Origin: Oxytricha trifallax
Taxonomy: Eukaryota; Ciliophora; Spirotrichea; Sporadotrichida; Oxytrichidae
Length of the DNA: 64,000 nt
Assembly: GCA_000711775.1 (NCBI GenBank)
Contig: ARYC01003549.1
Location: 1 to 64,000, forward strand
Reading direction: 5' to 3'
Made by a program: the position numbers and the translations under genes. Below are positions 32,864 to 44,702 of this stretch, piece by piece. Position 1 is the stretch's first letter; every line of letters starts with the position of its first letter. Below the pieces are notes generated by a model, which worked only from the letters and a program-made list of their open reading frames with translations, made no database searches and had not been told where the DNA came from.

Positions 32864-33085
32864 ATGGAGAAATATCTGAGCAGAAGATGCCGTGTCACTC
32901 ATTTAAAATGTAAGTTACAAAAAACATATCTAAATTTTTTATTTTACAGGGTTGCATCTGGTCAGAGTGGTTGTGGGAACAGACAAAGACTTCACAGAGC
33001 AGCTAAGAAAAATGGTGAAGGAGTATTAAAATATGCAAATGGTAATATTGAAAAAGGAACATGGAAAGACAATGAAACTTTTTTT
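32864..33085 (+). CDS. MORN-repeat protein fragment with 40-nt intron (copy B)
   Basis: An exon (about 32864-32909) is followed by intron GTAAGTTACAAAAAACATAT...TTACAG at 32910-32949 (40 nt). The next exon reads RLHRAAKKNGEGVLKYANGN and EKGTWKDNE, a MORN repeat (GEGxLxYANGxxxxGxWKDN). The 103-residue standard-code ORF reads through the intron and is not a real product. The coding part seems to end near 33080, where AT-rich sequence starts. Confidence 0.6.
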
Positions 33086-33210
33086 AGATTTACACTTTTT
33101 ATATTGGCTTATTGTTTTTCATTTATTATTGATCGAATTCTTATAATCATCTATTTTCCAAATTATTTATCATAAAATGATTGGAATAATCTTTTAAGTA
33201 TAATATAAAC

Positions 33211-33214
33211 AACA

Positions 33215-33261
<47 letters not shown>

Positions 33262-33270
33262 CATATATCT
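33211..33270. repeat. (TA)n microsatellite
   Basis: About 50 bp of nearly uninterrupted TA repeats. The following 33270-34280 is AT-rich with no recognisable gene. Confidence 0.8.
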
Positions 33271-34379
33271 TCTTTTCAATTTACTACTCTTATTAAAATA
33301 ATACAAAGATTCCTGTTTAACTATTAAAATTCTAATTAACCTCACGTATTTAATATTATAAATTTTTTATTATTATATTATATAAAAATAGAATTTTAGA
33401 AACATATTCTAAGCACTCTAATTGTATATTTGTGGATAAAAGATATTTAATGTAGCAAATCATGAATCACTTTTTATACTTAGTAGATATTTATATTTCT
33501 ATATAGAATTAACAAAAGCGTAAGAGTGAAAAAAATCCCTAATATTACTCAAAGATTTTATTAATTGTATTAATAATTAATTGTACTCAATTAAAATTTT
33601 GTTAGTAAGTTAAATAATTATTAAAATAAAAACAAAATAAGAAGAACTAATGATTTTTTCATAAAACTAGTTTTATCAGTATATCAAACAATATTTTAGA
33701 TTAAAGGGATAAATCAATTTTTATAATTATTTGTGTCTTATGTTTTGTTTATTTTAATTTAAAAATTAAATATAAGAGGTTTGAAAAAGGATATCAAAAT
33801 ATCAAGTTTAACTGATTTGTATTTAAGTAATTGTTAAAGTGTTTTATTTTGACTGAATTGAGCATTAAGTTTAATGGATTTAAGGTAATATTGCAGAGGG
33901 ATATGTTAATAAATTAACTGATTTCAATTAATTGGAAATTTACTCCCAATTTAACTATAATAAAGAGCTACCTGAAGAGAGTAAATTCAAATTAGTATAA
34001 GCTATTGTATAAGAAGGCAAGCTCCATTATTAGTGTTTGGTTATGTTAAGCTCCTTGTAATAATAGATGTTGAATTTCTAACCCAATTATATTTGTAAAA
34101 GTACTGTTGTTTTGGTGGTACTTGAAGGATTTGTGACTGATTTTACTAAGAATAAAAAATTAATTATTATTAGCAACTAGAGGGCTTGAACTGAATGTAA
34201 TTCAATAATACCCATTATTTTGTGATAGGTTTTTGCACATTGTATTGATAAAATACATAACTAGCACTACTAGTAGAATTGCAAGAAACCGAAGCCGTAA
34301 GAGATTTATCCAGTGCAGCTTGGTGAGTAGATAGTGAAATCAGTTGATCGAATAGTAAACTAAATAAATCTCCACTTTA

Positions 34380-36240
34380 CATAGCAATGCTAGACTGAAC
34401 CAATATATGATAATCGGAAACTTGACCGTTAATGAAGCTTTAGGGAGTAACTTTAAACAGAACAATGTTGGAATTTGAAGTCGTGGCTGTTATCACACCT
34501 GTACCAAATGCTTTCCTTGGAATTTCATCAGATTCAGCAGTCGTAATATTAAATAAATTAGTAGTAGCTGTCGTCCTGGGGTTCTATAAACCTTCAAATA
34601 TCACAGTAAATGGTGTTAAAAAGTAGGTATAGGCTGAAGAAAAGCATTAATTATTGACAAAGTAATAGCTGGAGTCGTAGTCCAAACTACACAAGGATCT
34701 TACTTTTTACATCAAATATTCACTTTACATCCAGTAGAACTTATCATACCAGTTGGTGGGGCTTGTAATTGAATAAGGTAAGATGATTTGCTTTTACCAT
34801 TAACTGGGATAGTCTTATTAAGAATCAACTGATAAGTTTTAGTAAATGAAGTAATTCCAGTTATAAAACATGAAACAGTAAGGACCTGTGCAATTAAAGG
34901 TGAGAGTGTAGGTTTTTACACCTTTGTGAAACACTGGCCATTTATTGAATAATTGTTGCTCCATGATATACCAAATGTAGAAACTTGGAACGACCTTGCG
35001 TCTTACACTGTTAAGGATAATAATTTTAAGTTTTTTATTGCTTATTTTAATGGTTTTAATAAAGAGAATACCTTTCACACTAAAAAAAATGAAAGATTTA
35101 AACCATTTTTATTAAAAGATTCCGTTTCAACTGGATTTGTAATTGTTATAGGATTAGTTTAGACTTGGCAAGCTGTAAACCCATTCAAACTCATTGACCC
35201 GAAAACACTACTTAAAGTACATGTAGCTTGATTAACAAGGGTTATTGATAGTGGGAAGAGAATATGAACAGAGTTAGTTGGAACAAAATTTTTAAGTTAA
35301 AAAGTGAGCTTATATCTAGATAGAACTAAACAACTTAAGAGTCCACAGATTCAATAGCGAAAGAATCTATTTTACCAAGAGAAAACGAAGAAATTGGTAC
35401 ATTAAATTAAAAATGTATAAATAATGAAAGAGAGTAAAAATAATAATTACATAAAAATATAATCCTGAGAATGTTCTTGCTATTTTGTAATAAGTTATCT
35501 CTACCAAATCATATAGTTCATAAGTAAATGTTTAAATATCTGCAACCCAAACTTTGTTTAGTACAAAATCCAAATTTACTAATTCTGACAAACCTCCATC
35601 AAAGTTAATGAATTAAATTAAGCAAACTATTACTAAGATTGAGTAATTCAATTTTTAAATATGAGAGTATGTTGAACAACCATCAACTTCCAAGTAATTA
35701 GATGCCACATTTATTGTTGTTTAAGCAATCAAACTACCAAATAAAGCGTCTCCACTCACTGTTGTATGATTAGTTCAAATGGCATATTCAATATTTAAAT
35801 AAAGTAAACCCTACTCTTGATCTTTATTAACATATTAATTAGAGTACTGACTTACTTCACTTATTGTGTCTGCTCTGTTTTTTAATGGATAACTAAGATC
35901 TGCCCAAACTGCACTTAAGCAATTCTTATATAAATTTTTAGTAATACTTTAAATAAATAATCTTTTATATGATTATTTGGCTAATATGAAATGATTAGCG
36001 CTAGAGTATCACTTTAATCGATTTAGTATCCATTTGTATCATATGTAGTGACTTGAAGTCCACTTCTAATAAATACTATTAAATTTCTGAATTAATAACA
36101 CTTATTTGGCTATTTGATTAAGGATTTATAATCACTGACTGTAAAATTAACGCCAGTACCACTTGAAACACTCGGCGCATCCATAGTTGTTCTTTCTCTA
36201 AGCTTTCTCTGACTGTCTAATGTGTTCTTTCAGCTTATAG
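34380..36240 (-). CDS. Surface/secreted protein gene, segments on - strand
   Basis: Several - strand frames are coding-like and typical of extracellular beta-rich proteins: RNLIVFIRSGLQVTTYDTNG (about 36090), NQATCTLSSVFGSMSLNG (about 35240), TIPVNGKSKSSYLIQLQAPP (about 34780), FEGLQNPRTTATTNLFNI (about 34590) and GTGVITATTSNSNIVLFKV (about 34490). They are separated by AT-rich spacers with frame changes. The gene start is probably the left arm of the inverted duplication (ATG 36700-36702), and Cys-rich repeats at 32080-32345 may be its 3' part. The + and - standard-code ORFs at 34839-35162 are shadows or partial. Function unknown. Confidence 0.5.
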
Positions 36241-36438
36241 ATTTTTAAAATAGAGTATAATAAAGTATAAATATCCAGAGTGCAATTTTATAAATGCGAA
36301 TTATAAACTTATGACATCAGATGTGAAGATCCATTACAACTAGGGTTAGGAGTCTAAATGAAATGTTGTTGTGAGGCTGAAGCTGGATTCTAAAAAGGTA
36401 ATTGTAACTAAATAAAGCGAATAAGTTGAAATAAGAGT

Positions 36439-36702
36439 GATTGTAGATTTAAAATGCAAAAGTACAGTGTAAAAACCATTAGTATAGTCTCAGGTTCATA
36501 CTTGATTTCCTAATCATCATCGTCTTCATCGTAATCTTGAACTTTTCTTGTAGTCATCGAATCACTGAAAAATATTCGCATCTTGTTCTTTAGCTTGCTG
36601 TCGTCAAAGTCCTCAGTGTTAGAGCTGCTGCTGAAACCTCAGCCACTTCTCGGTTTGACTCTGCTATATAAATATTGTTGTTGGAGGAGGAGGAAACTCC
36701 AT
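36439..36702 (-). CDS. 5' segment of the - strand surface-protein gene
   Basis: ATG 36700-36702 starts MEFPPPPTTIFIQQSQTEKW, ending at a TGA. Another frame continues with KNKMRIFFSDSM, then RKVQDYDEDDDDQEIKYE, then a hydrophobic stretch ETILMVFTLYFCILNLQS that could be a signal or membrane segment. The frame change is present in both arms, so it predates the duplication or reflects a different true start (for example the internal Met before RIFFSDS). Confidence 0.5.
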
Positions 36703-37198
36703 TATGTTTAGCCAAAATTTAATTATTTTGAGATATTTAATAATTTAAATGAGACGCAGTTTTAAATTATACATTTCAGCCTTTAATTAATTGAAACATC
36801 TCTCTTAAAAGTTCGTTATAAATTAAACCTATTAGTACGATTAAAAGTCCTCAAACATTAAAACATAAAAAGTTTTAATTTGTCTCATTTAAATTATTAA
36901 ATATCTCAAAATAATTAAATTTTGGCTAAACATAATGGAGTTTCCTCCTCCTCCAACAACAATATTTATATAGCAGAGTCAAACCGAGAAGTGGCTGAGG
37001 TTTCAGCAGCAGCTCTAACACTGAGGACTTTGACGACAGCAAGCTAAAGAACAAGATGCGAATATTTTTCAGTGATTCGATGGCTACAAGAAAAGTTCAA
37101 GATTACGATGAAGACGATGATGATTAGGAAATCAAGTATGAACCTGAGACTATCCTAATGGTTTTTACACTGTACTTTTGCATTTTAAATCTACAATC
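36439..37198. repeat. 317-bp inverted duplication of a gene 5' end
   Basis: Arms 36439-36755 and 36882-37198 are nearly identical in inverted orientation, with a 126-bp spacer. Each arm contains the same presumed promoter side, an ATG and about 85 codons. Sequence diverges beyond both outer ends, at CTACAATC/GATTGTAG. The only differences noticed are single bases, for example Ala versus Thr in the ATRKVQDYDE stretch. Confidence 0.9.
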
Positions 37199-38238
37199 TT
37201 CGCTTTATACCTACTAATTATCAATGTAGTAACTATATTAAAGGATACTGAAAGAGTGATACAAGTTGTGGTTTAGGTGAAGAGGTAGTCAATGAGACTG
37301 TTGTAATCTTTACTAGAACTAAACCAGTGAGGATTGCGTTTGAGTATTCAGTCACCCAGTCTGTTTACTGTCCTAACTGAGATATATTAAATTATTAATA
37401 AAATTATGAGTTTAAATGATTATATTAATTAAAAATAATTCCATTAACATCACATGATGAAGGGTTGTTGAAAATTCCAATTCTATTTTAATAATAATAA
37501 TTAGAATATTTATTAACTTTATATAATTTTGATAGTAAAAAAAGTAAGTTTTTCAACAGTAACTTTAATCTTGACTGTTAATAAGTTAGCCATTTCACTT
37601 AAGACTAAATGCTTATTCCTGTTGTTAATGATGTACAAAATGAAGAAGTATTTGATGGAGTATAATTAGATAATATAACTTTAAAATAATTGTAATATTT
37701 TATAAATGAAGCTAGGATTAGAATGGTGAAAGTAATAATTGCATTTTATTATATGTACGTTAAATTTTTTAATATTAATATATTAGCTCAATTTGTATTA
37801 GTCTTTCCAGTAGTCAGTAGTGCAATTAATGAAACAGTATTGTTTTAAGTGCTGGCTGTTTTAGTAATAGGCGTCACAATGACATTTATAAATTGGTCAA
37901 GAGTGCAAAACCCGTAACTATATTTATCAGAGCAGATACCATTAGGGCAAGATCTGTTGACCATCTCTCAAGCAAATAAACTAAGAAATGATATATAGTA
38001 TCAATTATGCTTTAAATATGAAATGTATTTAATAATTGGAAATAGTTCAGGCGTAGATAGTTGTTGTATTACAGGAAGTATAATTTATTGTTGGATTAGA
38101 GCAAGTTTGAATTTTGAGGGATATGTCTTACAAAACATTTTGCTGTCAGATTAAGTTCCATCTGGGCATTAAACCGAATAAGAAGTACCAGACATATAGG
38201 TGTATATCTCATCAACTACATTTTCATCAATGAAATGA
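36935..38238 (+). CDS. Paralogous surface-protein gene on + strand
   Basis: It starts in the right arm (ATG 36935) with the same N-terminal coding stretch as the - strand copy. Further segments are DTSCGLGEEVVNETVVIF and KPVRIAFEYSVTQSVYCPN (about 37255-37380). A long open frame follows (about 37549-38238) with NLDCQQVSHFTQDQMLIPVV, VFPVVSSAINETVLFQVLAV, LYLSEQIPLGQDLLTISQAN and SCCITGSIIYCWIRASLNFE, ending at TGA 38236-38238. It is extracellular in character, with no catalytic motif. TBE copy 3 is inserted at 38359, just after the readable part. Confidence 0.5.
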
Positions 38239-38358
38239 ATGAAAAACATTTCGAAAATTAAGTCATTCGAATAATTAAAAAAGTATTTGTAAAACAAGAT
38301 AAACTTTTACTCTTATCTGTTGAAGGACAAGTAGCACAAGGATAATTACACTCATATT

Positions 38359-38440
38359 CATAACCCCAAAAACCCTTAATGAGGCTTATAAGCGCTTCGA
38401 TTTGTAGGGAGTTTTTTAGGGGTTGGGTTACTAATAAGTT
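38359..38440. repeat. TBE left terminal inverted repeat
   Basis: Starts CATAACCCCAAAAACCC, then TTAATGAGGCTTATAAGCGC and GATTTGTAGGG, matching the complement of 2335-2413 with a few substitutions. Confidence 0.9.
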
Positions 38441-38480
38441 TTAATGTGAAATTTATAGTAAATCTATTTAATTTACTTAC

Positions 38481-39758
38481 TCAAAAGTGCGGTTTTGGAT
38501 CATGATTGAGATTTCTGAAGTCTATCTTACTTAACCAAAACTCTATCTGGTTTATTGATATGCCTGAATTGATTGAGAGACTCTCATTTTGTCAATAAAT
38601 TGCTTTATTCTTTTTTTCTATCCATTTTCATGTTGTAAAGTAGTAATCTTGCGAGGCATATCGCACTCTATTATTATTGATGCCATAGCCTACACATCCC
38701 ATTGAAAGTCTCCATCTCTGCAGTCTTCTTTTTCTAAATAATAGCCGTGAGTTCCCATAACACTTCCAAAGTCTGATACTTCCACTTTTAAAGCTCTGTA
38801 GAATTCAATTATTATTACTCATACAGGTGAAAAGTTTAAACATTATATTCTCAGGCTTGAGATCCCTGTGAACAAAATCTAACTTATGAAGCACCTTGAA
38901 ACCCTGCATAGTCTAGGTTGCTATTATTGCAAGCTAATAATGATTCCTTTGATCAATTATGAAATATCTGAGGGTCATTTCAAATAGTGGTCATCTCAAA
39001 GCTACATGATCTTTAGCTATTTGCACTCTATATACTTAGCCTGAGTGATTACTTGATTCTCATTTTGTAAACTCCAATTAATATTTGACATCACTTAGGA
39101 GATAGTTGAAGGGATACATCTTGAATGCATACTGATGATCATTGATAACTTTCTTATCAAAGGAGTCTTCAAATATTAGGTAGCCGCTTTATAGTGAAGT
39201 TTCAAGGTAAATTTATGCAAGAGAAAACTTTTTATATTGAATTTTAATCATAATTTTTGTGATTTCAGATGCTAGCTAGTAATTGCTTGATTTCCTCACA
39301 TTTTCTGATTCACTAGCTTGTCCGAGCTCAACCACTTTCGAAGATTCTCTTGCTTCTCTTTCGTTTAGCAACTTCAGTTGAGTGTCTTAAACTTCAACTT
39401 CTATATCTTTTTTGTGATCTTTTATAGGTTGCTTCCTTAAATCTGTTGTATGAGCATACTGCTTATGGCACTTGAAAAAAATCATATTTTCCGTCGATTT
39501 ATCGTGATTTAAGCATAGAGTTGGATTGGTTTCTCTTTGCTCTTTCATATGTCTGTACCAGCTAGATTAATAAGTGAAGTCTCTTTCACACTTCTCACAA
39601 AAATTTACTCCACTTCCTCTGCTTATATTATAATTTTATTTTTAAATTTCCCCTCCTCTCTGTCTCCCACACCTTTTTGCCATTTATTTTCTATTATTAA
39701 TTTCTATTTTAATAACAGAGACCTCAAATGATAGCTCTGTCAGTTCTTTATGGTTCAT
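38481..39758 (-). pseudogene. TBE 57-kDa-type protein: zinc finger plus protein kinase, decayed
   Basis: From ATG 39756-39758 (MNHKELTELSFEV) to TGA 38481-38483, about 425 codons. The N-terminal third has a zinc-finger-like part (CEKCERDF, WYRHMKEQRE, later FFKCHKQYAH), then a charged helix. The C-terminal half is a protein kinase domain: catalytic loop HRDLKPENI (about 38850-38875) and SDFGSVMGTHGYY with the Mg-binding DFG (about 38780). Catalytic Asp and Asn are retained. Several TGAs and frameshifts break the frame, so the copy is dead. In TBE elements this protein is of unknown role, encoded at the end opposite the transposase, as here. Confidence 0.85.
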
Positions 39759-40260
39759 ACGCAGCTTTCAAACTTTATTGGTGCCAAAGGTAAGTCTCAT
39801 TTAGTTTGATGAAAGTGCTGTTGTTTTTATTAAAATGCTAGATCTCAAATATAAATTTGAATTTAAAATTATAAAACAGTCTCTATAACTTAGAGGGTCA
39901 AAGAGAGTTTTGTAAAAGCTAGATTAAGAGCTTTGGCGAAGTAAAATGATCACTAAGAGACAAAACAGTTTTAAATATGGGTGAATATATAACCACTTTT
40001 TTACTATCAATAATAAGCTGATTACTGAAAGTACCGATTTAGGAAATTCACCTAATTAAGTACGTGCTCCTTTAGGAGGTATTTTGTGTTTTTATAATAA
40101 TAATTAGGGTGCTGCTAATTAAGTATTAGCTTTAATAAATCATCTTAACTATTTACGTACCTATTTAAATTTAAAAATATGGAACTTTAACAGTAGAAAT
40201 AGATATCAATCTCTCAAGATTGAAACCAGTTCTCAAAACCTTCTCCATATCCTTCTAAGA

Positions 40261-40297
40261 GGTTGACCTCCTATAGGATCCCATATTTAATAGAAAG
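40261..40297 (+). promoter_or_regulatory. Conserved block upstream of the TBE 22-kDa gene
   Basis: GGTTGACCTCCTATAGG followed by CCATATTTAATA, the counterpart of 339-376 and about 70-105 nt before the 22-kDa ATG. Confidence 0.5.
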
Positions 40298-40367
40298 TTT
40301 TACAGAGGTATATAATTGAAATCAATAAACTTAAATTTGAATATCATTTCTTAGATCTGTAAACAAG

Positions 40368-40811
40368 ATGGAGTCAATGAATGATGCAATGAAAAGAGTG
40401 CAAGCACAAGAATTGATTCAAAGATTTAGAAGCAAGGAGGATTTGCATCGCTATCTGGTGCAGCAAGGTAATAAACTCATAGTTGCTAATCTTTATTATG
40501 TAGTTGGTTTGTTCCTACCAACGATGGAAGGTACTAAAATTTCATTTCTAAGAGCGATACTCTGCGAAGAGAAGAAAGCATTGAAAACTTAAGATGTAAA
40601 GTTTGCAGAGATTCAAAATTATCCAGAAGTATTTGTGAATAATTTATATGATGAAGCTTTGAATGACCCAGAGGTTTCCCTTCACCTGCTTACTAAGAAG
40701 TAGTTGTCAAATAAATTACCTGAAAGGAACTATTTCTTTGGCATACTTGCAACAATTAAAGGTGATTACTTGAAGAAATTATTCAAGAATCGATTAAATT
40801 TATTTAAATGA
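40368..40811 (+). CDS. TBE 22-kDa-type protein gene, copy 3, 3'-truncated
   Basis: ATG 40368 opens 147 codons in the ciliate code to TGA 40809-40811. The standard-code ORF stops falsely at a Gln TAA near 40590. The order of conserved blocks is MESMNDAMKRVQAQEL, RFRSKEDLHRYLVQQ, GLFLPTMEGTKISFLRAI, KKQLSNKLPERNYFFGIL. After LKKLFKN the sequence no longer matches copies 1 and 2, and the basic tail is missing, marking the deletion point. The frame is otherwise clean, the best preserved of the three copies. Confidence 0.8.
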
Positions 40812-41455
40812 TGTCTATCATGATCATGAACACACAGCTCAGCTAGTAAATAAATTCTACGCTGACAACAAAGACATCACTAGTACTTTATCTTAACTTT
40901 AACATCGAGATCTTAGATATAGGATGTGGCACTAGTCTAGTGGATGACCTCAAGAAACTTTGTTACAACATAGGTATCGACGCTAGTCAAAGGTATGCTT
41001 GACACTGCTACTACACAGCAATTAATTTATAACATATTATTTCCATTTTATCATTCTTTATTATCATTATACTTTTTAAAGAAGCTAGCTTACCACTAAT
41101 TGGAAGAGCTTTTCCTAGGAAAGCCAAATTCTTTCCCTGAGAAGTTTAGAAGTAGATTTGAGGTAATCACTATTTCAGGAATTTTGGCTGAAGGCCATTT
41201 GGTTGTAGAAGTCCTCGAAGAATTCCTCCTAGCATTGAAACAAAACGGTGTCGCATTATTCAATTCCAGAACAATGTGCTTAACTACTTTTTATATTGTT
41301 GATTTAAGTTCTTAGAGGAATATGGATATGGAAAGAGAATGTAGGAAATCGTAGATGAAGGCAGATAGTAAAAATAAGATGAAGGGTCGCTTTCGATAGA
41401 TACGATAACTTCGGAAATGAGAAAGCAGGCAGATATACCATCATTTTAATAAAAA
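40810..41455 (+). pseudogene. METTL27-like SAM methyltransferase, frames broken
   Basis: Class I methyltransferase features in order: HDHEHTAQLVNKFYADNKD; motif I ILDIGCGTSLVDDLKK; an acidic/Asp motif NIGIDASQR followed, one frame on, by MLDTATTQQ; then FLGKPNSFPEKFRSRFE, VITISGILAEGHLVVEVLEE, YGYGKRMQEIVDEGR and, after another shift, FDRYDNFGNEKAGRY. The ISGxLAEGHL and RYDxxGxExxGRY signatures are those of the METTL27 (Williams-Beuren region) family. At least three small frameshifts and a 60-100 nt spacer (about 41015-41090) occur. The N-terminal end directly abuts the truncated TBE. It may be a somatic gene with small IESs or a pseudogene. Confidence 0.65.
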
Positions 41456-41459
41456 TATA

Positions 41460-42825
41460 TTGAGATAATCTTATGGTTTACTAAAAAGTAAAAGTAATGG
41501 CATTCGCTAAAAAAAAACAATGAGATTACAAAGCTATTAGTATTCTTGTTCATTATGAAAAGTATGACTAAGATTGTTGACTTTTTAAAAATTGAAATAT
41601 CATTAATCGTAAAAAGAGAGTGAAATCATTGATTAATTCATTATCTATTATTGTACTTCCATTTAATCATTAATATTTATTTTAGATATTGTTAGTTGAC
41701 ACTAAATGTACAAATTAATGTCAAAATTATAATTAAATATTTATATTTCTTAGTTTTATATAATAAAATAATATTTATATAGATTATTAAGAATATTTGT
41801 GATAGTAATTATCTTAAATAAGGGAGTATTTTTTTTTTGAAAAAATGCAAGAATCATTTTCAGCAGAGAAAAAGCAATTGATGATTGGCAAGAAAGTAAT
41901 TAATTTGAGTGTCGCTAAAAAAGACAAGTTATTTAACCCACCACAACTTATCAAAATATACAAAATAGATATTATATACTTAATTAGTATACAATATTTG
42001 TGAAAAGTAAGCTTTGAACAATGATATAAGCAAGCAATAACATCAGCTTAATCAGTTTTCAAGTGGCAGCACCTAAAGAGTCCTCTCTAATTCTCGTAAT
42101 ATTTCTGTAAAAGATTTTCTTAAGGAATTTTATCAATTTAAGTAATAATTTGATTTAAGAAGTTTATTGAGAAAATTTCTATTGTAATCATTCTATAAAT
42201 TATTTTTATTTTAATAAAGATGTTAACTTAATGTTTTAAAAAATTTGAATTCAGAAATATTTGTATTATTTGAATAACTAACACTCATAATTATAACTCT
42301 GATGATATTTAGTAATAATTGAATTATGAAATAATGATTAGTAGTAATCTATTGAAGATACGTAATACTTTCAGACAAAAACGATTTCCATTAACTTGAG
42401 TTACTTGGCTCACTTTTCATCTCAATCCCCTCTAAAATCTACTCAGTAAAACGTTTTAAAAATTATAAATATTTAGTAGTATATAATAATTATAAGATAT
42501 TTGTGGGATGAAAAGTGACTGTAAGCAAGTAGCGGCAAACATGAAAAAATTAAGAATTCGTTTCGAGAAAATAGCAATTCAAGCAGATTTTAAACAGCCT
42601 GATAATGAAATCGCCCAGTCCACATGAAAAATTATTTATAACCTTGATTCTCACAAGAATTAAACGCGATTCCTTATATAAATATTTATATATATATTGC
42701 TATTTAATAATATTTAATAGTTTATTAATAAATTGTAAATAAAAATTGAATCACACCAGGAACTAGCTATAGATATGATATTTATTAAATTTTAATCAAG
42801 AAGAAAGAAATCAATTGATTCAAAG
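41460..42825. other. AT-rich spacer without recognised gene
   Basis: No motif-bearing frame was seen on either strand. No right-hand TBE inverted repeat is present here either. Confidence 0.5.
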
Positions 42826-43449
42826 ATGTCAAACTCAAGATTGAGCACAAGGATAATTAGTGGGAAAAAAGATTCACTTGCAAATCCATAAGCACCATCT
42901 TAATCACAGTTCAACAATCGCCAAATATAATAACAGTGATAATAACAGGCAGTCTTATATTCCACAGTATCCCTTGTGATGTCTGCACAAAGCAGCATTA
43001 AAAACAAAGCCTAGGCTTAAAGTTAAATTTAGCAATAATAGCGGAAGATAGTTTTGAATTCTTATAGACCATCAACTTCATAAATGAACTAAAGACAGCA
43101 ACAATAACATGTTTCGATAAATCAAATATAAGCTTAATCAAGCAGCCAGGGAATGAAGATGTCATATTTCAATATTAAAAATAAATTAAATAAAGTATTC
43201 AGTCCATAGATAAAAAATAAAAATAAGCTAAGAAAACGCATTTCTGAAATGGCTTCTCTTGGTGGATTGCCTCAGTAAATTACAAGGTTGGCATTGAAAG
43301 CTGATCTACAACTGGGACTACTTCTGTCTACTTTTGCTAAAGAATAAATAATCAATCAAAATGGATCATATACTTTCTTTAACAATTAAAGGAAGATGTG
43401 GTTATCAGAAAAAGTTAGCCCACAAAGACAAGATGAAAAGGATAAATGA
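42826..43449 (+). CDS. Gln/Ser-rich protein gene segment
   Basis: ATG 42826 reads MSNSRLSTRIISGKKDSL. The frame continues to TGA 43447-43449 (207 codons), with a single in-frame TGA at 42937-42939. It includes QAQSQIQQQQRKIVLNS, RPSTSQMNQRQQQQHVSI and EMASLGGLPQQITRLALK. Low-complexity Gln/Ser stretches are common in real ciliate proteins, and the C-terminal third looks globular. The TGA lies where an alternative frame (NNSDNNRQSYIPQYP) also looks coding, so a tiny IES or indel there is likely. Function unknown. Confidence 0.5.
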
Positions 43450-43775
43450 TCATAAATAACATTAATAAATAATAATTACAAGCGATCAAATCATTTTACA
43501 ACCTTTCTTAATCATTTACTCTACCTAAAATGGTGGAATTTCAGGTATTAGATCTAGGCATAACTTAACTTCAATATTTAACATGATAAAGAGAGTTAAT
43601 ACAAATAATGCAAACTATAAAAATCATTATATTAATTATTCCATTTAATCCAATATCTATATGTAGATTGTAAGAGTAAAAATAATCTAGAAAGCACGGC
43701 AATAACTAACAAAAACAACGACATGCTTAGCATTGATTAAAATTTCTTTAGTTCTTATCAAATAAATATGTCAAA

Positions 43776-44048
43776 GCTAGATTTTTTAGATGTTCATAGA
43801 GAACCAAAGACCATGTTTTCATTTCATCACTCAAAGGAGGTAGGGAATTAGTTGATTTTCTAAGATAGAAATATTGTCTGCTCAGTAGAAGAATCAATCG
43901 AAATAAATTATTGAATTTAATAACCAACTAACTCAATCATATGGTAGAATTGGAAAATCATAAATGCAAGAAGAATAAAAAAGTAACTGCAATATTTGGA
44001 AATAATGATGTTGAAAATCTTGGAATGTAAGGAGCTCACACTAATTGA
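43776..44048 (+). CDS. Coding segment, Lys/Asn-rich (unidentified)
   Basis: 90 codons ending in TGA 44046-44048, with ISSLKGGRELVDFLRQKYCL, LLNLITNQLNHMVELENH and TAIFGNNDVENLGMQGAH. Probably a further segment of the gene starting at 42826, given same strand and composition, but this is not proven. 44050-44700 has no clear gene. Confidence 0.4.
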
Positions 44049-44702
44049 AGATCATCTTATGATGCGAATGACCGAAATCAGTAGCAATCAACTTAACAAA
44101 TATAAAATCAATAGATTTAACTTTTATTCTTTTTTGTGAAAGATGTCCACACTCCAGTATTCCAAACAAAGAGTCAAAACAGTCTAAGACAAAGTGATAT
44201 AGTTTTACATTTAGACGTTAAATTAAATTATGCGATGGCTCGCTTAGGAATTCTTTAAAAAAATAGAATTAAATCACACATAGTAATAGCGATGAAAAAG
44301 AGAGAGATTATAATTAAAGAAGTTTAGAAAAATTAATCATCAGAATAAAAGTAAATTTGCCAATCAAACAACAGGCACGATATATATAAATATAACAATT
44401 AAGATATTAAAGATTCAGAAAACTTAAGTAATTATTAACGATTATAGTAAAAGACAGCAACACAATCAATAGATGAAGAAAGTCTAATTTACTGGCTATT
44501 TAGAATTAAGGAGAGGAAATATTTCACTTGCATAAACATTTATTATGTAAAGAAATGACTCTAATGGATTTTTTCAGTAGTATTAAGAACTACTTTGGAG
44601 GAAAACCATAATGCAGATTATTGAGTTGACATAAATTGATTTGGTTAATCAGGTAAAATGTATGCTTGCAAGAGAGCTATGAATTGGCTTTCATTTTCCA
44701 AA

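Larger units (their letters stand above)
38359..40811. mobile_element. TBE-type transposon, copy 3, truncated on the right
   Basis: The left inverted repeat begins at 38359 (CATAACCCCAAAAACCC) after ATT, matching the ANT target. It is followed by the kinase/zinc-finger (57-kDa type) gene on - and the 22-kDa-type gene on +. The transposase and right repeat are absent: after the 22-kDa frame ends at 40811, a methyltransferase gene begins at once. The element therefore lost its right third, probably by deletion. Confidence 0.85.

Noticed and set aside
41460..42825. Right end and transposase of TBE copy 3
   Set aside because: Searched by eye for G4T4 ends and DDE motifs downstream of 40811; none found, so the element is treated as truncated.
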